The notes below the pieces were generated by a model. It did not search any database, was not told where the DNA came from, and worked only from the letters and a program-made list of their open reading frames with translations. The position numbers and the translations under genes are program-made. Shown piece by piece: positions 1-6,149 of a DNA stretch of 6,149 nucleotides (its first letter is position 1; the number at the start of each line of letters is the position of its first letter). This DNA comes from Opitutaceae bacterium (lineage in GTDB: Bacteria; Verrucomicrobiota; Verrucomicrobiae; Opitutales; Opitutaceae): positions 1-6,149 of the forward strand of contig JAISAX010000013.1 in NCBI GenBank assembly GCA_031266495.1. Direction: 5' to 3'.

Positions 1-606
1 AGAACACCGATACACAAACATGGATTCACGCTCATCGAACTGCTCGCGGTCATTGCCATCACCGGAATTCTGGCGGCGGTCATTATTCCGACGCTCGGCG
101 TCATGCGGAAGAAAGCACGTGAAACACGTTGCCTCGGAAACCTGAAAGACCTCGGTGTCGCCTTTTTCAACTACATGTCCGAAAACCGCGACCGCGCTCC
201 GCCCACTTGCGAAAACTCGACGGGAAACTGGCGTTCATTCGACACGCTGCTCGGCTACACGAACGCCACGGCCAGCATCCTCCATTGTCCGCTCGACGAA
301 GCCCGGCGTCCCGAAAACCTGTACCCGCGCAGTTACTCCATGAACGACCCGCTCTGGACACACGACAACTGGCCCGGCATTTCGATCGGCGACATGGACA
401 ATCCCTCGCGCACCATACTCCTCTCCGAGTGGTTCATCGAGGGCAACACCGTCGGCAGCGCGAGCTACTGCAAGCTCATCGCGCCCGGCACCTGCGCCCA
501 CGCCAATAACACGCGCGCCAACATCCTTTGGTATGACGGACACGTCAGCCAGCTCGCCAAAAATGATCCCGATTTCCAAAACAAAAACTTTTTCCAATTC
601 CGTTAA
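1..606 (+). CDS. Type IV pilin-like pseudopilin (prepilin N-terminal methylation domain, H-Xn-DG type), 5' end cut off
   Basis: The frame is open from base 1 and ends at TAA 604-606, giving 201 visible residues; the start codon lies outside the window, probably only a few codons upstream. Residues 8-14 read GFTLIEL, a class III (PilD-type) prepilin cleavage site with cleavage after G8 and the conserved Glu at mature position 5 (E13). A hydrophobic helix follows to about residue 34, then a charged region ending in CLGNLK (44-49). Further features typical of the verrucomicrobial/planctomycete H-X9-DG pseudopilin group are HCPLDEARR (95-103), RSYSMN (110-115) and the C-terminal WYDGHV. The His-to-DG spacing is H167-X11-D179-G180, two residues longer than usual. 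The product should sit in the inner membrane and be assembled or exported by a type II secretion/type IV pilus-like machine. Such genes are often multi-copy in these bacteria, and no assembly genes are visible here. An internal ATG at 103 would remove the prepilin signal, so it is not the start. Confidence 0.9.
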   Translation, partial: RTPIHKHGFTLIELLAVIAITGILAAVIIPTLGVMRKKARETRCLGNLKDLGVAFFNYMSENRDRAPPTCENSTGNWRSFDTLLGYTNATASILHCPLDEARRPENLYPRSYSMNDPLWTHDNWPGISIGDMDNPSRTILLSEWFIEGNTVGSASYCKLIAPGTCAHANNTRANILWYDGHVSQLAKNDPDFQNKNFFQFR

Positions 607-643
607 CAAAAACATCCCGCCAGCCCGACGCCAAAGCAGCCTT

Positions 644-675
644 TCCCGAATCCCCGAATCCCCGAATCCCTGAAT
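644..675. repeat. Four tandem copies of an 8-bp CCCCGAAT-like unit
   Basis: The copies are 644-651 (tcccgaat), 652-659 and 660-667 (both ccccgaat) and 668-675 (ccctgaat). They lie in the 118-bp gap between the pseudopilin and the transporter gene. They are followed by a pyrimidine-rich stretch (about 676-710) with loose TTCCGTTT/TTCCGTCTTT copies. I see no hairpin followed by a T-run that would end transcription of the pseudopilin gene, and no convincing -35/-10 pair for the transporter. The function is unknown; simple replication slippage is the easiest explanation. Confidence 0.8.
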
Positions 676-724
676 TCCTGTCTTCCGTTTTTCCGTCTTT
701 CCCTCTTCACCGTATCCAACATTC

Positions 725-2104
725 ATGACAATGCCAGGACAGCGTCTTTATTTCGGAGCGGGCGGAGCCGCCGACACGCTGATGTCCAACCTCATTTCCT
801 ACCTGTGGACGCCAGTCTATGTCGTCGCCATGGGGCTGGACCCGGCGGTCATCGGACTGGTCATGGCGCTGCCCCGCCTCTACGACGCTTTCACCGACGT
901 GATCATGGGCAACATCTCGGACAACACCCGCTCACGCTTCGGACGCCGCCGCCCCTACATCTTTTTCGGCTCACTGGCCACCGGCCTCGCATTCGTGTTT
1001 TTGTGGACCCCGCCGCCCCATGCCAGCCCCGCGCTCTCCACCGGTTACATCCTCCTCATGGTGCTCGTGTATTACACCTGCTACACCCTGTTTTCCGTGC
1101 CTTACAGCGCGTTGGGCTTCGAGGTGAGTTACGACGCGAAAGAACGCACACGACTGGCGGGCACGCGCACCTTTTTTGCAATGGTCGCCTACATGTCATT
1201 GCCGTGGGCCTACAAACTCAGCCTCGTGATCGGCGATTCCAGCCTGCCAAGCCCGCAACGCGAACTCGACGGCATTGTCCCCACGTCGATTATTTTCGGC
1301 GTCGCGATGATGTGCTTCGGACTGATTCCCGCGCTCGGCTGCCGGGAAAAAACGGAGGCGCACAAACAGGAAAAAATAGCCATCCTGTCCGCGCTCAAAA
1401 CCTGTTTCGCGAATACACCCTTTCGTTACATCCTCGCCGCCATTTTTTTTGTCATCGTCGGCACCTCTGTTTTTGGAAGCGCGAAAACCTACCTGAACAT
1501 TTTTTACCTTTTCCCCGGCCATCGCGAACGCGCGGCGGATTACCTCGCCTACAGCGGCACCATCGCTGGCTTCGCCAGCATGTTTGGCGTGGCTCTCGTC
1601 ACATGGCTGGGAAATCGCCTGGGCAAACGCCACGTCGTCATTCTCGGACAAAGCGTGGTGGTCGTCGGTTCGCTGTGTTCATGGTTTCTTTTCTCGCCGC
1701 AATATCCGTGGCTTCAACTCGTGCTCGCGCCGCTGCTCTCGCTCGGAAACCTCACCGTCTGGTTGTTGTTGTTCGTGATGGTTGCCGAGGCCACCGACCT
1801 CGACGAATTGCAAACCGGCCTGCGCCGCGAAGGCATGTACACCGCGATTTACAGTTGGACGTTCAAGACGAGCAGCTCGCTGTCGTTTTTTCTCTCCGGA
1901 CTCGTGCTCACCTGGACCGGTATCGACACGCAGGCTTCGGCACAGACACCCGGTTCGATTTTCACGCTCCGCATCCTCTCCGCGCTTGTTCCCGCCGCCT
2001 CCGCGTTGCTCGCCGTCTTTTTCACGTGGAAATGTTCGCTCACCGAAAAAAAAGCGCGGGAAATCCGCGCACTCCTCGATGTAAAAAACAAAAAAACGCC
2101 CTGA
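725..2104 (+). CDS. GPH-family (MelB-like) sugar:cation symporter, major facilitator superfamily
   Basis: This 459-aa integral inner-membrane protein has about 12 hydrophobic segments, the usual length for glycoside-pentoside-hexuronide:cation symporters. Residues 51-81 carry the family's signature region: RLYDAFTD followed by MGNISDNTRSRFGRRRP. Asp54 and Asp58 line up with Asp55 and Asp59 of Salmonella/E. coli MelB, which bind the coupling cation, and Asp17 lies where MelB has Asp19. The central loop (about 203-218) is charged and cytoplasmic. LRREGMYTAIYSWTFK (366-381) matches the conserved cytoplasmic loop 10-11 region. The expected role is import of a sugar, glycoside or uronide with Na+ or H+; the substrate is not readable. 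ATG 725 is used; an in-frame ATG at 731 is equally possible. Neither has a Shine-Dalgarno sequence. The next gene starts 11 bp after this stop on the same strand, so the two are probably co-transcribed and the imported sugar may come from that secreted protein's activity. Confidence 0.93.
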   Translation: MTMPGQRLYFGAGGAADTLMSNLISYLWTPVYVVAMGLDPAVIGLVMALPRLYDAFTDVIMGNISDNTRSRFGRRRPYIFFGSLATGLAFVFLWTPPPHASPALSTGYILLMVLVYYTCYTLFSVPYSALGFEVSYDAKERTRLAGTRTFFAMVAYMSLPWAYKLSLVIGDSSLPSPQRELDGIVPTSIIFGVAMMCFGLIPALGCREKTEAHKQEKIAILSALKTCFANTPFRYILAAIFFVIVGTSVFGSAKTYLNIFYLFPGHRERAADYLAYSGTIAGFASMFGVALVTWLGNRLGKRHVVILGQSVVVVGSLCSWFLFSPQYPWLQLVLAPLLSLGNLTVWLLLFVMVAEATDLDELQTGLRREGMYTAIYSWTFKTSSSLSFFLSGLVLTWTGIDTQASAQTPGSIFTLRILSALVPAASALLAVFFTWKCSLTEKKAREIRALLDVKNKKTP

Positions 2105-2115
2105 TCTTTAATATC

Positions 2116-4005
2116 ATGAAAACAACTACATTTCTGTTGACGCTGCTCGCTTGCGTCCCGTCTCTTTTTGCCGACGCGGATTCCATCGCCAGCGAAACGC
2201 GTGCAAAAACAACGTTCGACATGCGGCGCGACCGGCTCGTCGAAGCGGCCATCGGACTTGCGCCCGGCGGACTTCGACGCGGCGCCACCCCTCCGCCGCC
2301 CACCAGCAACGACAACGTCTTCGGAGCCCGCGCCGTCACGCTCCTGCGACTCGGCCTCCACGCTCCGGCGGCGAACCAGGAACTGCGCACCATTTGCGCA
2401 CAAATCGGAAAACCTCGCGGACGCAGCAACGCGGTCATCGATTCAGGATTCACCGGCATCGAACTGGCGCGCGCTTATCTCGCCCTGCGCGATTCTCCGC
2501 TGCTCGAAGAATCCACTCGCGAGGCCATCCGTCACGTTTTCAGGACCTACAGTTTTGAACCCAATCGCGAAAGTCGGAGCGAAAATCACTATCTCGTTTT
2601 TTGGGTCTGCCGTTTCCTGATGACGCAGGAATTGCCCGGCACCTTTTTTGATGTTTACGGAAAAACCGGCGCCGAACTGGCCCGCGAAGACGCGCTCCGC
2701 CTCAAGCAATTCATCCGTTACCGGGCGCGCCAGGGATGGGGCGAATTTGATTCCAACTCCTACCTGTTTCTCTCCTTCAATCTCATCCTCGCGCTGCACG
2801 ATTTTTCGCGTGACGAAGAACTCGTCCGCCTGTCCGGAATGATGGCAAATCTTATGCTCGCCGACATGGCGGTCGATACCATCAGCGGACTCTACGGCGG
2901 AGCGCGCGCCCGCGTTTACGAACCCCTCGTGCTCGACCGCGCAGCCTCCCACGGCAGGCCCGCGATGAAGGACACCAACGACCTCCAGTATCTCTATTTC
3001 GGGATCGCCGATCCCGAGCCGCAAGAGGGACGCGAACGCCTGTTGCGTTTGCAAGGAACCAACTACTGGGATCGAGGCAATGAATCGCTTTTTTCCACAT
3101 TTCGACCCCTTGAAATTGTTTCGCGAATCATGCTCGAGCGTCCCGCGCCGTACGAAAGCCGCGAACGCAAGCACCTCCACAACATGGAAGATCCTTTGCC
3201 CGTGCGTCCGCTGTCCGGCAGCATTCGCAAACAAACCTTGTATCATCCGGGGCGCTACCTGTTGGGCAGTATCCAATATCAGGATGCATATCCCGCGGAC
3301 ACGCCTGGCGACGGCGCTTCCTACGCGGGACACCAGCAGGTCGAATGGTCGTTTACGATTCCGGTTGGAACGGCCACGCACATTTTTACGCATCATCCGG
3401 GAATTTCTCCGATGCACAGTTATTGGAGAGGCATGCATCGTTGCCGTTGCACAAGCACCTTCCAGCATCGAACCGCGCACCTCGCCGTTTTCGATATTCC
3501 CGCCGGCCAGAAATACCAGTTTGTACACGCCTTTTTCCCGCGAGCCGCTTTTGCCGAAATCGTCGAGGCATCGCCATGGATATTTGCGCGTCAAGGTGGT
3601 GTTTTTGTTGCGCTGTACCTGTCCGACGGATACGAATGGACCAAAACGGGCGAATGGAAAAACGTCGAATTGGTGAGCAAGGGTTCGCGCAAGGCATCCA
3701 TCCTCGAAACCGGTTTGCCCGAAGACGTCGGGACTTTTGATGCGTTCCGGAGAGAAATTCTTGCCAACCCTGTCCGTTTCGACCGCGAAACCATGCGACT
3801 CACCTACGAATCAAAACGCGCCGGACTGATCAGTATCGACTCGAACGGTACACGCGAGGTCGATGGCAAGGCGGTCGATCTTGATTATCCGCTTTACGAA
3901 AGTCCGTACATACGTTCCGCGTGGGACAGCGGCATCGTCTATCTGGCACACGGCCCGCTCCGCGTCCGTCTGGATTTCAACACGGCGACCACACAATATC
4001 CGTGA
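2116..4005 (+). CDS. Secreted protein, probable (alpha/alpha) toroid plus beta-sandwich, polysaccharide-lyase-like; family unassigned
   Basis: The product is 629 aa. The ATG at 2116 begins a clear Sec signal peptide, MKTTTFLLTLLACVPSLFA, cleaved after about residue 19 or 21. The frame stays open upstream to 805, but that part overlaps the transporter in another frame and translates as Arg/His-rich shadow, so 2116 is the start. Residues about 35-340 look helical, with SENHYL (155-160) and WGEFDSNSY (208-216), which resemble the Asn-His and Tyr positions of heparinase/alginate-lyase-fold enzymes. Residues about 370-629 are rich in beta-type segments and aromatic residues (THIFTHHPG at 421-429, FDIPAGQKY at 459-467). 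A His/Cys cluster, H441, C443, C445, H451 and H455, could bind metal or form a disulfide. The layout resembles uncharacterised SENH-containing toroid proteins of actinobacteria and verrucomicrobia that I know from memory; no reaction is established. It is probably periplasmic or outer-surface, acting on a glycan in partnership with the upstream symporter. It could also be a glycoside hydrolase or a non-catalytic relative. Confidence 0.82.
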   Translation: MKTTTFLLTLLACVPSLFADADSIASETRAKTTFDMRRDRLVEAAIGLAPGGLRRGATPPPPTSNDNVFGARAVTLLRLGLHAPAANQELRTICAQIGKPRGRSNAVIDSGFTGIELARAYLALRDSPLLEESTREAIRHVFRTYSFEPNRESRSENHYLVFWVCRFLMTQELPGTFFDVYGKTGAELAREDALRLKQFIRYRARQGWGEFDSNSYLFLSFNLILALHDFSRDEELVRLSGMMANLMLADMAVDTISGLYGGARARVYEPLVLDRAASHGRPAMKDTNDLQYLYFGIADPEPQEGRERLLRLQGTNYWDRGNESLFSTFRPLEIVSRIMLERPAPYESRERKHLHNMEDPLPVRPLSGSIRKQTLYHPGRYLLGSIQYQDAYPADTPGDGASYAGHQQVEWSFTIPVGTATHIFTHHPGISPMHSYWRGMHRCRCTSTFQHRTAHLAVFDIPAGQKYQFVHAFFPRAAFAEIVEASPWIFARQGGVFVALYLSDGYEWTKTGEWKNVELVSKGSRKASILETGLPEDVGTFDAFRREILANPVRFDRETMRLTYESKRAGLISIDSNGTREVDGKAVDLDYPLYESPYIRSAWDSGIVYLAHGPLRVRLDFNTATTQYP

Positions 4006-4012
4006 CGGACCC

Positions 4013-6064
4013 TTACGGCGTGATGCGTGCACGAATGGCCGCCTCGACCACGGGCTGGCGAAGGTCAAACCCGAGACGGATTCCCACCGGGGGACGGCTG
4101 GAGTCGATACCGTAAACAGGCTCCTCTGTTTGAACGAGGCCCGTATCCGCATCGGTGTCGAGAACGACCCGCACCGACTGGTCCCCGTGGTAAACGCGCA
4201 GAGTGACGGCTTTCGCCGAACCGGCGGCAGCGGCATCGGCGGCGGACACGTGGTATTTTTGACGAGGCCGGAGAATAATCGCGGAGCCGAAGGTTTGCGG
4301 GGTGGCGAACCTGGCGCGGTCAATAATCTCCAGAACGCCACCGGGAGTCCGGGCGCCGGAGCGAGTGAAGACAAACGTGCGGGTGATGCGCTCGAGTTCG
4401 GGAACGTCGGGAGCGTAGGCGCTGGTGAGATCGATTTCCCAAAGGTCGCTCGTATCTGAAAATTCGCTACGCAAGGTGGCGGCGCGCGCATCGGAGCCGG
4501 TGCGCTGGAGCTTGCCGGCGACACGGGGCACGGGATGACCGGACGAATTCATGAGGCCGGCCGTGTAGCGTTTGGGTCCAAACGAGTCTTTGGTGTAACG
4601 CTCCATGCCGAGGTCGGCGAGAGCGAGGTTGTTGTTGTGCACGAGCGTCCAGGAGCCGAGATCGTTGTGGTTGTGGGGCTGCCCGTTGTGCCCGCCCTTG
4701 AACGCGGCGGCAAGGCCGGTGGCGGCGGGAGCGTTGCGCACGACCAAGGCGCCGCCATCGGGAAACCAGTCGCGCAAGGGCAAGGGCGTCGCAACGGGTC
4801 CGGGAAGAGAGGCGGGAAGAGAGGCGGCGGGGGGGGGGAGGGGGAGGGACAGCGCGAGGTCGAAGGGCGTTTTGTAAAGGTGCGCGCCGAGCGGGTGCGG
4901 GTGCAGAAAGGACGCAGCACCTCCCGCAGCACCTGCGGCGGCGGTGTTTCCGCTTTCGCCGGCGAGCCGGTAGCGTTGCGCGGCAAAATCGCGGAGCAGG
5001 CGCGGCGTTTTTTGTTCGATGCCGGAATCGCCGAACGCGGCGTAAATGCCGCCGGTGATTTCCTGGCGTTGGGAGAATGCGGCGATGCGCGCGGCCTTGG
5101 GTGTGGCAAGCAGGTCGGTGGCTCCGCCAGTGGCGATGCGAATCAGCTCCGCGCCCAGCACGTAGTGTCCAAAGCCATACGACCAGTAGCCGAGTCCTTC
5201 CTGGCAAAATCCGTCGTCGGTGTAGCCGGCGAGAAAGAAGCGGGTGGAGTTTTCAAAGGCCGCGATGAAGGTGACGCGTTCGCGGGGGTCGTCCGAAAGC
5301 GCGAGGACGGAGCCGAGGACGCCGGCGTTGCAAATGGCATTCCAGTTGTTGCCACCGGTCATCCAGCCGAAGGGCATTTTGCCGTCGGGGCGGAGGCGGG
5401 CGAGAACGGGGGTGATGACGCGGTCGCGCACTTTTGTACGGATGCGGGCGCGGGTGGCGGAGGCGAGCCGGTCGCCGAGGAGATAATCGGCGGTGGCAAT
5501 GCTCCAGGCGCGGGCGGTGGCGGCGAGTTCGACGTTGTCACGGGCGGCGTCCCAGGTCTTGCGTCCGTGGGCGTGCGCGGGGACGGACCATGCGGGTTCG
5601 TCGAGGAGGGCGGCGAGTTCGCGTTCGATCACGGGGAGGAGGCGTCCGTCGTCGCGCAGGCCTTCCGCGTAGAGGAACGCGCCGAGGCGTTCGATGCGGG
5701 CGGCAAAGGGTTTTTCAAAACCGGTCCGCTGACCGGTGCGTTCAAACTGGTTGTAAAGTTCCTCCGTCAGTTCGGGCACGGGTTGCGCGGCGCATTCATC
5801 GGCCCTGGAGAGAAGCGCGGTCGCGGACTGCGCGGTGGCGGGCGGGACGCGGGTGGTATCCGTCCAGCGGTCGAGGCTCCAGAAGGCGCGATCGGAAAAC
5901 GGCGGAGAAAAATGTACTGGTCCAGAAATGATTTTTGTAGTGAGCTGCGCGATACGATCGGGATCGGGAGCGGGAAGCGTGGGCGGCTTGGCCAAGGCGG
6001 GAAGGGCGAAGGCGAGAGCGGATACAAGGGCGAGGAATGGCAGTGTCAGTGAGGCGGTTCGCAT
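4013..6064 (-). CDS. Secreted heparinase II/III-family protein (putative polysaccharide/oligouronide lyase)
   Basis: The product is 683 aa, in the range of two-domain heparinase II/III proteins. A Sec signal peptide spans residues 1-25, ending in ALA before KPP. The N-terminal (alpha/alpha) toroid runs to about residue 370 and contains GGNNWNAICNAG (237-248) and EGLGYWSYGFGHY (289-301), where the family has its Asn and its catalytic Tyr. The C-terminal beta-sandwich begins near 430 with GGHNGQPHNHNDLGSW (457-472), the conserved His motif of heparinase II/III domains. By family knowledge it should cleave a uronic-acid-containing glycan by beta-elimination; the actual substrate is unknown. A low-complexity Ala/Pro/Leu linker (about 374-428) joins the domains and holds a C10 tract. 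ATG 6064 is chosen because it precedes the signal peptide. The frame stays open upstream to the window edge but has no ATG, GTG or TTG. No Shine-Dalgarno is visible. The stop, TAA at 4015-4013, lies 7 bp from the stop of the convergent gene. Base composition looks more GC-rich than in the + strand genes. Confidence 0.92.
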   Translation of the reverse strand: MRTASLTLPFLALVSALAFALPALAKPPTLPAPDPDRIAQLTTKIISGPVHFSPPFSDRAFWSLDRWTDTTRVPPATAQSATALLSRADECAAQPVPELTEELYNQFERTGQRTGFEKPFAARIERLGAFLYAEGLRDDGRLLPVIERELAALLDEPAWSVPAHAHGRKTWDAARDNVELAATARAWSIATADYLLGDRLASATRARIRTKVRDRVITPVLARLRPDGKMPFGWMTGGNNWNAICNAGVLGSVLALSDDPRERVTFIAAFENSTRFFLAGYTDDGFCQEGLGYWSYGFGHYVLGAELIRIATGGATDLLATPKAARIAAFSQRQEITGGIYAAFGDSGIEQKTPRLLRDFAAQRYRLAGESGNTAAAGAAGGAASFLHPHPLGAHLYKTPFDLALSLPLPPPAASLPASLPGPVATPLPLRDWFPDGGALVVRNAPAATGLAAAFKGGHNGQPHNHNDLGSWTLVHNNNLALADLGMERYTKDSFGPKRYTAGLMNSSGHPVPRVAGKLQRTGSDARAATLRSEFSDTSDLWEIDLTSAYAPDVPELERITRTFVFTRSGARTPGGVLEIIDRARFATPQTFGSAIILRPRQKYHVSAADAAAAGSAKAVTLRVYHGDQSVRVVLDTDADTGLVQTEEPVYGIDSSRPPVGIRLGFDLRQPVVEAAIRARITP
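4802..4825. repeat. Two perfect 12-bp tandem copies inside the heparinase-like gene
   Basis: The unit gggaagagaggc occurs at 4802-4813 and again at 4814-4825. On the coding (minus) strand it gives the duplicated ASLP peptide near residues 413-421, in the linker between the helical toroid and the beta-sandwich. A 12-bp unit keeps the frame, so copy-number change would alter linker length by four residues without breaking the protein. Confidence 0.85.
4829..4838. repeat. Ten-base G homopolymer (C10 on the coding strand) inside the heparinase-like gene
   Basis: The run codes for the last base of Leu409 and for Pro410-Pro412. It sits before the HNHND motif (residues 464-468). Gain or loss of one base would divert translation into frames that end at about 4549 or 4467, removing the His motif and most of the beta-sandwich. 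The gene is intact with ten bases. This is a possible slippage site and also a classic place for sequencing error. Confidence 0.9.
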
Positions 6065-6074
6065 GGTCAGTGGA

Positions 6075-6084
6075 GGGGGGGGGG
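6075..6084. repeat. Ten-base G homopolymer just upstream of the heparinase-like start codon
   Basis: On the minus strand this is a C10 run ending 10 bases before the ATG (6075 to 6064). It lies where a ribosome binding site would normally be. A change in its length would alter spacing between the AT-rich patch and the start codon. It is the same length as the run inside the gene. Confidence 0.9.
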
Positions 6085-6090
6085 AGGAAA

Positions 6091-6107
6091 AATTAAGAAT
6101 TAAGAAT
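6091..6107. repeat. Tandem AATTAAG repeat (about 2.4 copies) upstream of the heparinase-like gene
   Basis: The copies are AATTAAG at 6091-6097 and 6098-6104, followed by AAT at 6105-6107. The patch is sharply AT-rich in a GC-rich setting, so it may mark a promoter or simply be an intergenic simple repeat. Confidence 0.75.
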
Positions 6108-6149
6108 GGAGGACGGTTGGTATGCAGGCGGAGGGTAGGGGCTTGGCGT

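Larger units (their letters stand above)
6065..6149 (-). promoter_or_regulatory. Upstream leader of the heparinase-like gene (no confident promoter elements)
   Basis: Read on the minus strand, the 85 bases before the ATG at 6064 contain an AT-rich patch (AATTCTTAATTTTT-like, 6107-6088), then a C10 tract, then TCCACTGACC directly before the start. There is no purine-rich ribosome binding site; the tract is instead pyrimidine-rich with CCTCC-like sequence. The AT-rich patch is the only candidate for a -10 region or an AT-rich upstream element, and I cannot fit a good -35/-10 pair. The window ends here, so most of the promoter region may be missing. Confidence 0.3.

Noticed and set aside
235..726. 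163-codon minus-strand open frame over the pseudopilin gene and the gap
   Set aside because: It is antisense to a clear pseudopilin, and its N-terminal part is translated from the repeat/pyrimidine tract.
805..2115. Long + strand open frame continuous with the 2116-4005 gene, which would make a 1066-aa protein
   Set aside because: It overlaps the symporter in another frame, its translation is Arg/His-rich without domains, and a clean signal peptide starts at 2116.
2443..3594. 383-codon minus-strand open frame opposite the unassigned toroid gene
   Set aside because: There are no recognisable motifs, it lies entirely inside a well-supported gene, and it fits a codon-bias shadow.
3996..4035. 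Possible terminator hairpin between the convergent genes
   Set aside because: Only 4-5 bp stems with long loops and no T-run on either strand.
4535..6052. 505-codon + strand open frame opposite the heparinase-like gene
   Set aside because: The translation is Gly/Arg/Val-rich low complexity, as expected from the antisense of a GC-rich gene; the minus-strand frame has a signal peptide and family motifs.
6088..6107. AT-rich patch as a sigma-70 promoter
   Set aside because: No matching -35 box at proper spacing; kept only as a low-confidence leader region.

Overview
The window looks like part of a polysaccharide-utilisation region from a GC-rich Gram-negative bacterium of the Verrucomicrobia, most likely an Opitutaceae-type organism. 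This placement is an inference. It rests on the pseudopilin with a prepilin motif and an H-Xn-DG tail, on a melibiose-carrier-type (GPH) sugar symporter beside secreted lyase-like proteins, on the lack of Shine-Dalgarno sequences, and on the short repeat tracts between genes. No rRNA, tRNA, CRISPR array or transposase was seen.

Layout, left to right. (1) 1-606 (+): the 3' part of a type IV pilin-like/type II secretion pseudopilin gene, cut by the window edge just before its prepilin cleavage motif. (2) 607-724: a 118-bp gap with four tandem copies of an 8-bp CCCCGAAT-like unit and a pyrimidine-rich stretch. (3) 725-2104 (+): a 12-TM sugar:cation symporter of the GPH branch of the major facilitator superfamily. 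(4) 2116-4005 (+), 11 bp downstream: a secreted 629-aa protein that looks like an (alpha/alpha) toroid followed by a beta-sandwich. It resembles heparinase/alginate-lyase-fold proteins, but I cannot assign it to a characterised family. (5) 4013-6064 (-), convergent with gene 4 and only 7 bp from it: a secreted heparinase II/III-family protein with recognisable Asn, Tyr and His motifs. (6) 6065-6149: the start of its upstream region, with a run of ten G and an AATTAAG tandem repeat.

A plausible joint role is that the two exported toroid proteins act on an acidic (uronate-containing) polysaccharide or its oligomers, and the GPH symporter imports the released sugar or uronide. The substrate cannot be read from the sequence. 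The points most worth a second look are the unassigned toroid protein (gene 4) and the two ten-base G/C homopolymers of the heparinase-like gene, one inside the coding region ahead of the catalytic His motif and one just before the start codon.
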